The notes under the pieces were generated by a model that was not told where the DNA came from, did not search any database, and saw only the letters and a program-made list of their open reading frames with translations. The translations under genes and the position numbers were made by a program. This document shows, piece by piece, positions 1 through 7,010 of a stretch of DNA of 35,302 bases; positions within the stretch are counted from its first letter, which is position 1; the number at the start of each line of letters is the position of its first letter. Source of the DNA: Oscillospiraceae bacterium (lineage in GTDB: Bacteria; Bacillota; Clostridia; Oscillospirales; CAG-272); NCBI GenBank assembly GCA_015065105.1, contig SVQZ01000003.1, positions 1 to 35,302 of the forward strand, read 5' to 3'.

Positions 1-120
1 AAGCCCGAAAAGGTAGTTAACGGACTTCTCACCGTTGAACTCAAGTCCGCAGGAACATATACCTTCTGCGTACAGTACAACGATGAAAGTTATAATTATT
101 ACACCGTAACGGTAAAATAA
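1..120 (+). CDS. C-terminal end of a secreted Ig-like repeat protein (5' end outside window)
   Basis: The first 39 codons form an open frame that ends in TAA at 118-120. The translated tail contains TYTFCVQYNDES followed by YYTVTVK. This closely matches the last repeat of the protein at 9810-11450, which has TYTFCVQYDDES followed by FYTVTVD, so this is the last beta strands of the same Ig-like repeat family. No signal peptide or other domain can be seen because the gene starts outside the window. It is followed by a good intrinsic terminator. The function is unknown; by analogy it is a secreted or surface protein. Paralogy is clear from sequence, while a link to cobalamin is only guesswork. 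Confidence 0.8.
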   Translation, partial: KPEKVVNGLLTVELKSAGTYTFCVQYNDESYNYYTVTVK

Positions 121-132
121 TGCGAAAGCAAC

Positions 133-166
133 AAGCAGAGAGCGAAAACTCTCTGCTTCTTCTTTT
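133..166 (+). terminator. Intrinsic terminator after the left-edge gene
   Basis: A perfect 10-bp stem (133-142 with 149-158, AAGCAGAGAG/CTCTCTGCTT) with a CGAAAA loop is followed by a T-rich run at 159-166. It lies 12 bases after the stop codon. Confidence 0.85.
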
Positions 167-180
167 ATACTAACCGTTTT

Positions 181-416
181 TAATAGCCGAAGGGTACGAA
201 CCTTCGCCTTCCCATAAAGGGGAAGGGGGACCGCCGGGAGGGGTCCTCGAAACGAGCTTGCCGAGTTTTGGGGTTCACGACCGCAGTGGTGGATGAGGTG
301 ACCGAAGTTTTAATATATTTCATGTAGTGCAATTATACATTGTCAAAAAACGGGTTTGCCGAGTCTCTATGTCACCAACAGAAACGCTGGATGAGGTAAC
401 CGAATTATTGACAATT
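181..416. repeat. Degenerate intergenic repeats (two related copies)
   Basis: No gene is visible in 167-512. The stretch holds small hairpins (CGAAGG/CCTTCG near 187-205, CTTCCC/GGGGAAG near 208-227) and two diverged copies of one motif: TTGCCGAG ... GGATGAGGTGACCGAA near 260-306, and TTGCCGAG ... GGATGAGGTAACCGAA near 355-404. The second copy is bounded by the inverted pair ATTGTCAA (339-346) and TTGACAAT (408-415). This looks like decayed non-coding dispersed repeats. There is no transposase. Confidence 0.55.
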
Positions 417-512
417 TAATGTTACAAATCTGTATTTTATTCATTTTGGCTTTCGTGTTAATTGTTTGCACTGTGGGATGGAATCAAATTCGGCACTCCC
501 TGCGCCGTCTCC

Positions 513-541
513 TTGCAATTTTCATTTAAATATATTAAAAT
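513..541 (+). promoter_or_regulatory. Promoter of the sigma/membrane partner operon
   Basis: TTGCAA (513-518), a 17-base spacer, and TAAAAT (536-541) lie about 60 bases before the sigma factor start. Confidence 0.6.
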
Positions 542-604
542 ATTTAAGTAAAGCGAAAAAATTGCTGTATTTTTCCGTCATAGTAAATGAAGGGAGGTAA
601 AATA

Positions 605-1108
605 ATGGATAACGAGACTTTAAAGGTATATCTTATGCTGTTATCTCAAGGCGATAAAGAGGCATTTGTCAAAATATATGAAGAAATCAAAAAACCTGTA
701 TATACTGTAATATTCCGTATAGTTTCTTCGAAAGAATATGCCGAAGATATAACTCAGGAATTCTTTTATAAGCTATACAAAGAACCGCCCGTTATGAATA
801 TTGATAATCCAAGAGCATATTTCTTTAAAACTGCAAGAAATATGGCAATTGATCATTTAAGAAGCATAAGGGAAACAGAAGCTTTGGATCAGGATATCTT
901 ATTTGAGAAGGATCTCGCCTTGAATATAGACATTGAGAACGCATTACTTATTCTTTGCAGGGAAGAACGCGAAATATTAACTCTTCATCTGAACTGCGGA
1001 CTAAGCTTTGCAGAAATATCCAATATTACCGCTCTTTCTTTACCTTCGGTTTACCGCAGGTATAAGAAAGCTATCAAAAAAATGAAAAAACAGCTTCAAG
1101 GAGGTTAA
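605..1108 (+). CDS. ECF-type RNA polymerase sigma factor
   Basis: This 167-residue protein has sigma-70 region 2 in its first half (the EDITQEFFYKLY helix and NPRAYFFKTARNMAIDHLRS) and region 4 with a helix-turn-helix near the end (LSFAEISNITALSLPSVYRRYKKA). The length fits the ECF (group 4) family, which directs RNA polymerase to a small regulon. I place the start at ATG 605, because GGGAGG at 592-597 sits 7 bases before it; the in-frame ATG at 587 would put that site inside the gene. The stop is followed one base later by the next ATG, which has AAGGAGG inside the end of this gene. The pair is therefore an operon, and the neighbour is a candidate signal partner. The inducing signal is unknown. 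Confidence 0.9.
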   Translation: MDNETLKVYLMLLSQGDKEAFVKIYEEIKKPVYTVIFRIVSSKEYAEDITQEFFYKLYKEPPVMNIDNPRAYFFKTARNMAIDHLRSIRETEALDQDILFEKDLALNIDIENALLILCREEREILTLHLNCGLSFAEISNITALSLPSVYRRYKKAIKKMKKQLQGG

Positions 1109-1109
1109 T

Positions 1110-1856
1110 ATGTCTGAATATAAGGATATGAACGAGCTATTTCAATATTGGGAAGAAAATAACGCATATCCGGATTATGTATGCGGTATATGGTCAACCA
1201 ACGGCTCTCTTTCACATCTTACGGTATCTCTTAACGATATAAATGCCCAAAAAGAAATACTTGAGCTTATAGAAATTGATTCAAGTGTAGCATTTGCATA
1301 CGGTAAATACTCAAAAAACTATCTTTTATCTATTATTGATGAAATGAATAAACGTTTTTCAGACTATGAGTATGCTCAAAATACAGGCTTTGTTTGTATG
1401 GGATTAAATGAATATAATAACTGTATTGATATCTCTTTTAAGATCGGGTTTAAGGAAAATGCTGATACTATTGAGCTTACTGCTGAACTTAACGAGCGCT
1501 TTGCTGATGCAGTATATATCGACTATACAGATGCTGTAATAGAAAATACTGAAGATTTAATGTTGTATCCCGATGATTACGGTATGAATACAATAGTTTA
1601 TACCCCCGCGTCTAAAAACGAAATTAAAGCCTCGGAGAACGATCTTGGTGTAAGCTGTATAATTCTTACCGTAAGTGTATTAACTCTTCTTACAGCCTTA
1701 ATTTTTCAAACCAAAAGGACGTTGATACTCTCTAACGGAGAAACAAGTACCTTAGGACATAAAAATGACGATATTGAATCTATCTTAAAAAATAACAGCC
1801 CGGAACCTTCTCCCGAGCTTGATAAAAAAATATTCGATATGATAGATAAACTGTAA
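1110..1856 (+). CDS. Single-pass membrane protein, possible partner/anti-sigma of the ECF sigma factor
   Basis: I do not recognise a named family. The protein has 248 residues: about 180 before a single hydrophobic helix (residues 180-200), then KR and about 46 polar residues ending in SPELDKKIFDMIDKL. There is no N-terminal signal peptide. The positive charges just after the helix predict that the C-terminal tail is in the cytoplasm and the large N-terminal domain is outside. The N-terminal domain looks alpha/beta (for example VCGIWSTNGSLSHLTVSL). Immediate coupling to an ECF sigma gene suggests the tail binds sigma and the outer domain senses something. That role is inference from position and topology only. 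Confidence 0.65.
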   Translation: MSEYKDMNELFQYWEENNAYPDYVCGIWSTNGSLSHLTVSLNDINAQKEILELIEIDSSVAFAYGKYSKNYLLSIIDEMNKRFSDYEYAQNTGFVCMGLNEYNNCIDISFKIGFKENADTIELTAELNERFADAVYIDYTDAVIENTEDLMLYPDDYGMNTIVYTPASKNEIKASENDLGVSCIILTVSVLTLLTALIFQTKRTLILSNGETSTLGHKNDDIESILKNNSPEPSPELDKKIFDMIDKL

Positions 1857-1872
1857 GATATAAATAAGATGA

Positions 1873-1903
1873 AAAGGAACTCATTTAATTGAGTTCCTTT
1901 ATT
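1873..1903. terminator. Bidirectional terminator between convergent operons
   Basis: An 11-bp stem AAAGGAACTCA (1873-1883) / TGAGTTCCTTT (1890-1900) has a 6-base loop, with T-rich sequence after it and A-rich sequence before it. It sits between the sigma operon and the end of lysA, so it can serve both. Confidence 0.8.
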
Positions 1904-1905
1904 AG

Positions 1906-3204
1906 TTATATATCATTTTTACAAAGATCCTCAAAGCTTTCGCGACGAAGAGCTAAATAGGGTCCGTTTTTATTTATCATTATCATAGCAGGGCGGGGAA
2001 TACGGTTGTAGTTGGAAGCCATTGAATAGTTATATGCTCCGGTTACGAAAACCGCCGCAATATCACCGCGTACAGGCTTGGTTAACATCATACCCTCGCC
2101 TATAAGGTCACCGCTTTCACAGCATCTTCCCGCAAGAGTACATTTATAGTCTGCGGTAAGGTTGGCTTTGTTGGCAATAACAGCCTCGTAGGTTGACTGA
2201 TAAAGGGCGTATCTGGGATTATCGGGCATACCGCCGTCGATCGAAACGTAATTTCTGAAGCCCTTGATCTCCTTAACACCGCCGACGGTGTATAGGGTAA
2301 TACCTGCATCAGCCACGATGCTCCTGCCCGGTTCCATAAGAATCTTCGGCATATTGATACCGAGATCCTTGCATTTCTTCTTGATTAGAGTTGCAATACC
2401 GTTAAGGTTGGAGGAATAGTTGATCTCGGGGTCTGAATCGGTATATTTTACACCCATACCGCCGCCGAGGTTAAGCTCCTTTGCCTCAAAGCCGTGCTTT
2501 GCCTTCATATCTGCGATAAAGTTAAGCATAATTGTTGCCGCATCCACAAAGGGCTCATATTCAAAAATCTGTGAGCCTATATGACAATGGAAGCCGAAAA
2601 GCTCGATATTGTCAAGGGAAAGGGCAAGGGCTGTAAGCTCGTCTGCCTGACCTGTTTCTATTGCCGCACCGAACTTTGAATCTACCTTTCCCGTATTGAT
2701 AGCCTCAAGGGTATGAGGGTCAATACCCGGGGTTATACGAAGAAGTATCTTCTGTGTGATCCTTCGGTCACCTGCAATAGCGGAGATGGCACGAAGCTCG
2801 TCTGCATTATCGCATACAAAGTAGCCGATATTATTCTCAATACCGTATTTGATATCAAAATCGGTCTTGTTATTTCCGTGGAAATATGCCTTGGAGAGAT
2901 CAAATCCCGCCTTCTTTGCGGTGTGCATCTCTCCCGAGGAAACGATATCGATTCCCATGCCTTCCTCGGTCATTATCTCATAAATTCTCTTAAGCGAAAG
3001 AGCCTTGCTTGCAAAGAGGGGGATAGAGCCGTTGCCAAAATGCTCGTCCATAGCCTTCTTATAGATACGGCATCTCTCACGGATGCGCTCCTCGTCCATA
3101 ACGTAGAGGGGAGTGCCGTATTCCTTTACTAAATCAACGGTATCCTGTCCTGCAAATACAAGATGGCCTTTTTCGTTTACAGAAATATTACTGCTTGTGT
3201 ACAT
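1906..3204 (-). CDS. lysA: Diaminopimelate decarboxylase
   Basis: This cytoplasmic PLP enzyme makes L-lysine from meso-diaminopimelate, the last step of lysine synthesis. Its 432 residues match the family length. Visible motifs are the PLP lysine in LFASKALS (K67), the HCHIGSQ strand, the phosphate-binding GGGMGVKY, EPGRSIVADAG, and the active-site CESGD from the other subunit. It is the third gene after dapA and dapB, starting 6 bases after the dapB stop, with an AGAAGGA-like ribosome site inside the dapB end. The whole operon follows a lysine riboswitch, so it should be shut down by lysine. The assignment is secure. Confidence 0.97.
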   Translation of the reverse strand: MYTSSNISVNEKGHLVFAGQDTVDLVKEYGTPLYVMDEERIRERCRIYKKAMDEHFGNGSIPLFASKALSLKRIYEIMTEEGMGIDIVSSGEMHTAKKAGFDLSKAYFHGNNKTDFDIKYGIENNIGYFVCDNADELRAISAIAGDRRITQKILLRITPGIDPHTLEAINTGKVDSKFGAAIETGQADELTALALSLDNIELFGFHCHIGSQIFEYEPFVDAATIMLNFIADMKAKHGFEAKELNLGGGMGVKYTDSDPEINYSSNLNGIATLIKKKCKDLGINMPKILMEPGRSIVADAGITLYTVGGVKEIKGFRNYVSIDGGMPDNPRYALYQSTYEAVIANKANLTADYKCTLAGRCCESGDLIGEGMMLTKPVRGDIAAVFVTGAYNYSMASNYNRIPRPAMIMINKNGPYLALRRESFEDLCKNDI

Positions 3205-3210
3205 TATAAA

Positions 3211-3954
3211 TTATCCTTCTATAAGATCTGTCATTTCGTAGAAGCCTGCGGGCTTTGTGATAAGATATTCCGCCGCCGCTACTGCACCCTCGGCAAAGAG
3301 GGAACGGCTTGCCGCCTCATGCTTTATGGAGAGTGTCTGTGTGCCTGTGGAGATTATAACCTCATGCTCACCCACAACGTTACCCATACGCAGAGAATGT
3401 ATGCCTATCTCTTCCTTGGTACGCTTACCGTTTTCGTGTCTGCCTACATTATAGACAGCGTTCGTTCTTATCTCTTTAATTCCGTCGGCAAGCATAAGAG
3501 CAGTACCGCTGGGAACGTCAAGCTTCTGATTATGGTGCTTTTCGATGATCTCAATGTTTGCATCGGGGAACATCTTAACCGCCGCCTTGCAGAGAGAGTT
3601 CATTACTGCGATACCGAGGGAATAGTTAGCTGCAAAGAATACGGGAACCTTCACGGAGGCCTCCTTTATCATCTGCTTTTCTTCATCGGTATGTGCTGTG
3701 GTTGCCACAACGACGGGGATATTACGTTCTACCGCGAATTTCATGAGATTTTCTGTAACGGTATGGTGGCTGAAGTCTATGATAACGTCAGCTTCACCGG
3801 TAAAATCAAAAAGATTTTCATAAATTGGTGTGCTTGAAGCCGCCACATTGTTGATATCAACAAGGGCAACGACCTCTGCATTTTCCTTGGCGCAAACGAT
3901 CTCGTTTACCGCCTTACCCATTCTGCCGTTTGAACCGTTGATTATAACTCTCAT
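3211..3954 (-). CDS. dapB: 4-hydroxy-tetrahydrodipicolinate reductase
   Basis: It reduces 4-hydroxy-tetrahydrodipicolinate to tetrahydrodipicolinate with NAD(P)H in the diaminopimelate pathway. Its 247 residues are typical. It has the N-terminal dinucleotide loop NGSNGRMG (residues 6-13) and the family signature with the catalytic histidine pair and lysine (EKHHNQKLDVPSGTA). Its ATG overlaps the dapA stop (ATGA at 3951-3954), so the two are translationally coupled. Cytoplasmic, homotetrameric in known members. Confidence 0.97.
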   Translation of the reverse strand: MRVIINGSNGRMGKAVNEIVCAKENAEVVALVDINNVAASSTPIYENLFDFTGEADVIIDFSHHTVTENLMKFAVERNIPVVVATTAHTDEEKQMIKEASVKVPVFFAANYSLGIAVMNSLCKAAVKMFPDANIEIIEKHHNQKLDVPSGTALMLADGIKEIRTNAVYNVGRHENGKRTKEEIGIHSLRMGNVVGEHEVIISTGTQTLSIKHEAASRSLFAEGAVAAAEYLITKPAGFYEMTDLIEG

Positions 3955-4841
3955 ACGTTGATACCTGCTTTTCTCATTTCAGCAACCAATACCGCCTCGT
4001 GAGCCTCTTCCATGGGAGTTAAGGGAAGTCTTAAGTAGTTATCGCAGAAGCCCATGTGAGCCATAGCCGCCTTAACGGGAATGGGATTTACCTCACAGAA
4101 GAGAGCGTTGCAGAGGTTGAGGTAATCAAACTGCATCTTTGCAGAGCCTGCAACGTCACCCTCAAAGAACTTCTTGCACATCTGAGAGGTCTCGTAGGGG
4201 AGAAGGTTGGAGAGTACCGAGATGACACCCTTACCGCCAACCGAAAGAACGGGAACTATCTGGTCATCGTTACCCGAATAAATGTCAAGCTGATCACCAA
4301 CAAGAGCCGCAGTCTCGACGATCTTGGAAATGTTACCGTTAGCCTCCTTGATAGCCGCGATCATGGGGTGCTTTGCCAATTCAACGTAGGTAGCGGGCTC
4401 GATAGCACAGCCTGTACGGGAGGGAACGTTGTAAAGAATGATAGGCTTTGTGGAAGCGTCTGCAATGGCATTGAACATTGTGATAAGACCCTTCTGCGTA
4501 GCCTTGTTGTAATAGGGAGTAACAACGAGCATTGCGTCTGCACCAACCTCGCAAGAGAATTTGGTAAGGTCGATAGCGTAAGCTGTGTCGTTTGAGCCTG
4601 TTCCTGCAATAACGGGAACTCTCTTATTTGTTCTTTCAACCGCATAACGGATGCACTCTCTGTGCTCCTCGTCGGTCAGGGTAGAGCCTTCGCCTGTAGT
4701 ACCGCAGATAACAAGGGCATCAATACCGCTCTCGATCTGCCAGTCGATAAGCTTACCGAATCTTTCATAATCAACACCCTGTTCATTTAAGGGGGTAATA
4801 AGGGCTGTAGCCGCGCCTGTGAAAATTGTTTCTTTCTTCAT
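3951..4841 (-). CDS. dapA: 4-hydroxy-tetrahydrodipicolinate synthase
   Basis: It condenses pyruvate and aspartate semialdehyde, the committed step to diaminopimelate and lysine. The 296-residue TIM barrel carries GTTGEGSTL (residues 47-55), the catalytic tyrosine in YNVPSRTG (Y137) and the Schiff-base lysine in AAIKEANGN (K165). I chose the ATG at 4841 because AGGAGA (minus strand, 4849-4854) sits 7 bases upstream. An in-frame upstream ATG at 4865 would place the ribosome site inside the gene and start within the riboswitch terminator leader. First gene of the lysine-riboswitch operon dapA-dapB-lysA. Confidence 0.97.
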   Translation of the reverse strand: MKKETIFTGAATALITPLNEQGVDYERFGKLIDWQIESGIDALVICGTTGEGSTLTDEEHRECIRYAVERTNKRVPVIAGTGSNDTAYAIDLTKFSCEVGADAMLVVTPYYNKATQKGLITMFNAIADASTKPIILYNVPSRTGCAIEPATYVELAKHPMIAAIKEANGNISKIVETAALVGDQLDIYSGNDDQIVPVLSVGGKGVISVLSNLLPYETSQMCKKFFEGDVAGSAKMQFDYLNLCNALFCEVNPIPVKAAMAHMGFCDNYLRLPLTPMEEAHEAVLVAEMRKAGINV

Positions 4842-4863
4842 TTTTCTTTCTCCTATACATAAC

Positions 4864-4886
4864 AAAAAAATAGCCTTTTACGGCTA
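4864..4886 (-). terminator. Riboswitch-controlled terminator before dapA
   Basis: On the minus strand TAGCC-GTAAAA-GGCTA (4871-4886) is followed by seven T residues (4864-4870). It lies between the lysine aptamer and the dapA start, the expected position for the OFF structure. Confidence 0.85.
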
Positions 4887-4926
4887 CCATAAAAATCAAA
4901 TCACATAAAAATGGTTTAATAATTAC

Positions 4927-5085
4927 GATAGCACTCCGCAAAATTGCGACAGTACAAGAAATATTCTCCCTTGTCCCAGGGCAAGCACCGCCATGCTCCC
5001 CTTCGGCACCCACCCCTTTTGCTCCTGCCTTGCTTTGCGAAAGCCGTGACACAAAAGCTACTTTTGATAAGGTGCGCCTCTATCT
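4927..5085 (-). promoter_or_regulatory. Lysine riboswitch (L-box) aptamer
   Basis: Read on the minus strand, the leader begins GATAGAGGCGCACC, continues with AAAAGTAGC and has GTGCCGAAGGGGAGCATGG in the core. It ends with GAGTGCTATC, which closes the P1 helix (GATAG/CTATC). These are the conserved L-box elements. The target operon makes lysine, and a terminator follows at 4864-4886. Lysine binding should favour the terminator and stop dapA-dapB-lysA transcription. The class is recognised from conserved sequence and context; a covariance-model search would fix the exact borders. Confidence 0.93.
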
Positions 5086-5092
5086 AAACTGT

Positions 5093-5121
5093 ATATTAAC
5101 ATAATATATCAAGTTTGTCAA
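5093..5121 (-). promoter_or_regulatory. Promoter of the lysine riboswitch operon
   Basis: On the minus strand TTGACA (5116-5121) is followed after 16-17 bases by TAATAT (about 5093-5098), a few bases upstream of the aptamer. Confidence 0.75.
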
Positions 5122-5130
5122 TAGTTTTAA

Positions 5131-5200
5131 GTGAAATGCGGGAAATAAACAAAGTGAAATTTTTTCTTCGAAAAGTGAAATAGCTGCGCTGTGAAATTTT
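5131..5200. repeat. Short interspersed GTGAAAT repeats
   Basis: GTGAAAT occurs four times (5131, 5154, 5175, 5191), with A/T-rich and small hairpin-forming sequence between (CTTCG loop, AGCTGCGCT). No open frame or promoter. It resembles a small non-coding repeat cluster; whether it occurs elsewhere in the genome cannot be seen here. Confidence 0.5.
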
Positions 5201-5225
5201 TGTGTTCCCGAAAAGCGTTAAATAC

Positions 5226-5310
5226 GAAAAATAAGCACCTACTTTGGCAACGGCGGCATTCTACACAACGAGTGTGCAGACTCAACCGAAACGGCAAAGC
5301 AGCATGCTTT
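5226..5310 (-). ncRNA. Candidate small structured RNA, about 85 nt
   Basis: No protein gene fits here. On the minus strand a near-consensus promoter (5317-5346) is followed by a sequence whose ends pair: AAGCA with TGCTT, and CTGCTTTG with CAAAGTAG (one G-U). Inside are CCG-TTT-CGG and CACAC/GTGTG-type hairpins. The closing stem is followed by ATTTTT (5227-5232), so it doubles as a terminator. It does not match SRP RNA, 6S RNA, tmRNA or a riboswitch that I can recognise. It could act in trans or be a new regulatory RNA. Borders are estimates from promoter and T-run. Confidence 0.55.
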
Positions 5311-5316
5311 GAATAT

Positions 5317-5346
5317 ATTATATATTAAAATGGTTATGTTTGTCAA
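5317..5346 (-). promoter_or_regulatory. Promoter of the 85-nt RNA candidate
   Basis: Minus strand TTGACA (5341-5346), an 18-base spacer, and TATAAT (5317-5322). Both boxes are perfect consensus. Confidence 0.75.
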
Positions 5347-5475
5347 GTAATAGTATGTTTGACAAAAAAATACAGAACCGCTTATTACACTCTAAAGAAA
5401 GTACTTTTACGGAATGGGTATCGACTTGTATTGGTTAATTATAACAAAGAAATATTATACCGTTAATATTCAAAA

Positions 5476-5621
5476 ATAAAAAAACATCGGTCTGATTTAC
5501 GAGCAGAGGGCTCCAATTGCCCAAGCTGGTTCAAATCATAGCCGATGTAATGAGTAATCAACAATCGGTTTCAGCTGAATAAGCTCTCATTGCCGTTGAG
5601 TGAAATCATTTGTTAATTACA
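5476..5621 (-). ncRNA. Candidate small structured RNA, about 146 nt
   Basis: A second transcription unit on the minus strand with its own promoter at 5628-5656. Predicted structure: a first hairpin closed by CAACGG/CCGATTGTTG (near 5598 to 5560), and a second long hairpin closed by ACATCGG...CCGATGT that contains GGGC-AATTGGA-GCCC. Seven T residues (5478-5484) follow, making the second hairpin an intrinsic terminator. No open frame with a ribosome site is present. I cannot assign it to a known family. It lies between the U32 gene and the other RNA candidate and is not a leader of a nearby gene. Confidence 0.6.
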
Positions 5622-5627
5622 TAATTA

Positions 5628-5656
5628 AGTATATCATAAAGAAATGGAAAAGTCAA
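5628..5656 (-). promoter_or_regulatory. Promoter of the 146-nt RNA candidate
   Basis: Minus strand TTGACT (5651-5656), exactly 17 bases, then TATACT (5628-5633). Confidence 0.75.
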
Positions 5657-5683
5657 TAACTTTCTCGAAGGAAAAAGTTTACT

Positions 5684-5719
5684 AATAAGAAAGGCTTGAT
5701 CGCTCAAGCCTTTCTTATT
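5684..5719 (-). terminator. Terminator overlapping the end of the U32 gene
   Basis: A perfect 16-bp stem (5684-5699 with 5704-5719) and 4-base loop. On the minus strand the 5' arm encodes the last codons of the U32 protein and ends with its TGA stop. The 3' arm is rich in T. Confidence 0.75.
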
Positions 5720-6933
5720 ATATCTCCTTCTTTTATTTCAAAGGGAGCGTTTATCTTAAATATCATACTTGGATGGGGTGCGGATTCGATCGCCTCCCCC
5801 TTTTCGTCTGTCATTTTTTCGATAGTAAAGGCTCTGCCCACCTTACCGGGGGAAATGACCTCAACAGAATCTCCTACGCAGATCTTATTGCGCTGAATAA
5901 AGGTTGCCATACCGTTTTCAGCATCATAATAAAGAGCTTGAGCGATATATGCCTTTTCTCGCAGATATCCGTTGTATTCGCAAACGTTGGCATCAAGAAT
6001 GGGATTGCCGAAAAAGTAGCCCGTGTTATACTCTCGGTGGCTTACAGATTCAAGTTCAGTGAGCCATGCGGGATCGTATTCGTAGCTTTCGGGGTCAGCC
6101 ATATATTTATCGAATGCCATACGGTAAGCGTTTGCGGTAACCGCCGCATAGTAGGCGCTCTTCATTCTGCCTTCTATCTTAAAGGATTTTATACCTGCCT
6201 GTAAAAGCTCGGGAATATGTTCTATCATACAGGTGTCTCGGCTGCTCATAATAAAGGTACCAAGCTCGGTCTCCATAATTGGCAGGGGAGCGTCGGGACG
6301 CTTTTCTTCAATTATTTCATAAAGCTTGTAATTCCAGCGGCAGGGCTGTGTACATTTGCCGCAGTTGGCATCCCTGCCTGTAAGATGCTCGGAAAGAAGG
6401 CATCTGCCGCTCCAGGAAACACACATCGAGCCGTGAATGAATACTTCAAGCTCAAGGTCATCGGGAATGCCTGCGCGTATCTGTTTGATCTCATCAAGGG
6501 AAAGCTCTCTTGCCAATACAACTCGTTTGGCGCCCATTTTGTAATAAGCCATACAGGTTTCCGGGCTTACTATACTTGTTTGGGTTGAGATATGGAGCTC
6601 AACCTCGGGAAGTATCTCCTTAACTAATTCAATAACACCAAGATCGGCAACTATTACCGCATCTATACCGCTGCCCTTAAGAGCGGTGAGATATTCGCGA
6701 AGAGCCGCATATTCTCCGACTCTCGGCATGGTGTTTACCGTTACGTATATCTTAACGTTTCTTTCGTGAGCGTATTTTACCGCCTCGTATATTTCTTCTA
6801 TACTGAAATTGTCAGCCGCCGCTCTCATACCGAAGGCATTACCCGCAAGGTAAACCGCATCGGCGCCGTAAAGAATAGCCGCTTTCATTTTTTCGAAATT
6901 TCCCGCAGGGGAAAGAAGCTCGGGTTTTATCAT
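5704..6933 (-). CDS. U32 family protein, TrhP-like tRNA uridine hydroxylation factor
   Basis: A 409-residue cytoplasmic protein of the 'peptidase U32/collagenase-like' family. Current knowledge assigns relatives (E. coli TrhP, B. subtilis YrrN/YrrO) to prephenate-dependent 5-hydroxyuridine formation at tRNA position 34, using an Fe-S cluster, rather than to proteolysis. Features are the N-terminal PELLSPAGNFEKMKAAILYG, the barrel segment ELHISTQTS, FIHGSMCVSWSGRC (C171, C178) and CGKCTQPCRWNY (C191, C194, C198), plus a C-terminal domain after SFKIEGRMKS. TAGGAG lies 7 bases before the ATG. The family is certain. The exact member is less so, because YrrN- and YrrO-type paralogs and other U32 branches share these motifs. 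Confidence 0.88.
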   Translation of the reverse strand: MIKPELLSPAGNFEKMKAAILYGADAVYLAGNAFGMRAAADNFSIEEIYEAVKYAHERNVKIYVTVNTMPRVGEYAALREYLTALKGSGIDAVIVADLGVIELVKEILPEVELHISTQTSIVSPETCMAYYKMGAKRVVLARELSLDEIKQIRAGIPDDLELEVFIHGSMCVSWSGRCLLSEHLTGRDANCGKCTQPCRWNYKLYEIIEEKRPDAPLPIMETELGTFIMSSRDTCMIEHIPELLQAGIKSFKIEGRMKSAYYAAVTANAYRMAFDKYMADPESYEYDPAWLTELESVSHREYNTGYFFGNPILDANVCEYNGYLREKAYIAQALYYDAENGMATFIQRNKICVGDSVEVISPGKVGRAFTIEKMTDEKGEAIESAPHPSMIFKINAPFEIKEGDIIRKA

Positions 6934-6960
6934 TTTGTACTCCTAATGTTTAATGATAAT

Positions 6961-6989
6961 ATTATATACTTAAAATATGAAAAAATCAA
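6961..6989 (-). promoter_or_regulatory. Promoter of the U32 gene, overlapping the upstream terminator
   Basis: Minus strand TTGATT (6984-6989), 17 bases, TATAAT (6961-6966). The -35 box lies in the 3' arm and T-run of the SGNH gene terminator. Confidence 0.55.
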
Positions 6990-7010
6990 GACGGACTTTG
7001 TCCGTCTTGA
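6980..7010 (-). terminator. Terminator of the SGNH hydrolase gene
   Basis: A 10-bp stem TCAAGACGGA/TCCGTCTTGA (6986-6995 with 7001-7010) begins directly after the stop codon at 7011-7013. On the minus strand it runs into six T residues. Confidence 0.8.

Noticed and set aside
3163-3837. Long plus-strand open frame opposite dapB
   Set aside because: It is antisense to a clearly conserved gene, Cys-rich in an unnatural way, and has no ribosome site or homology.
4056-4595. Plus-strand open frame opposite dapA
   Set aside because: Antisense shadow of dapA with no supporting start signal.
4783-5052. Minus-strand open frame through the lysine leader
   Set aside because: It runs through the aptamer and terminator. 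The sequence is explained by the riboswitch.
5226-5310. SRP RNA, 6S RNA or ZTP riboswitch identity for the 85-nt RNA
   Set aside because: The GGAAG/AGCAGC tetraloop region of SRP is absent, the length is too short for 6S, and the CCGCC segment lacks the rest of the ZTP signature.
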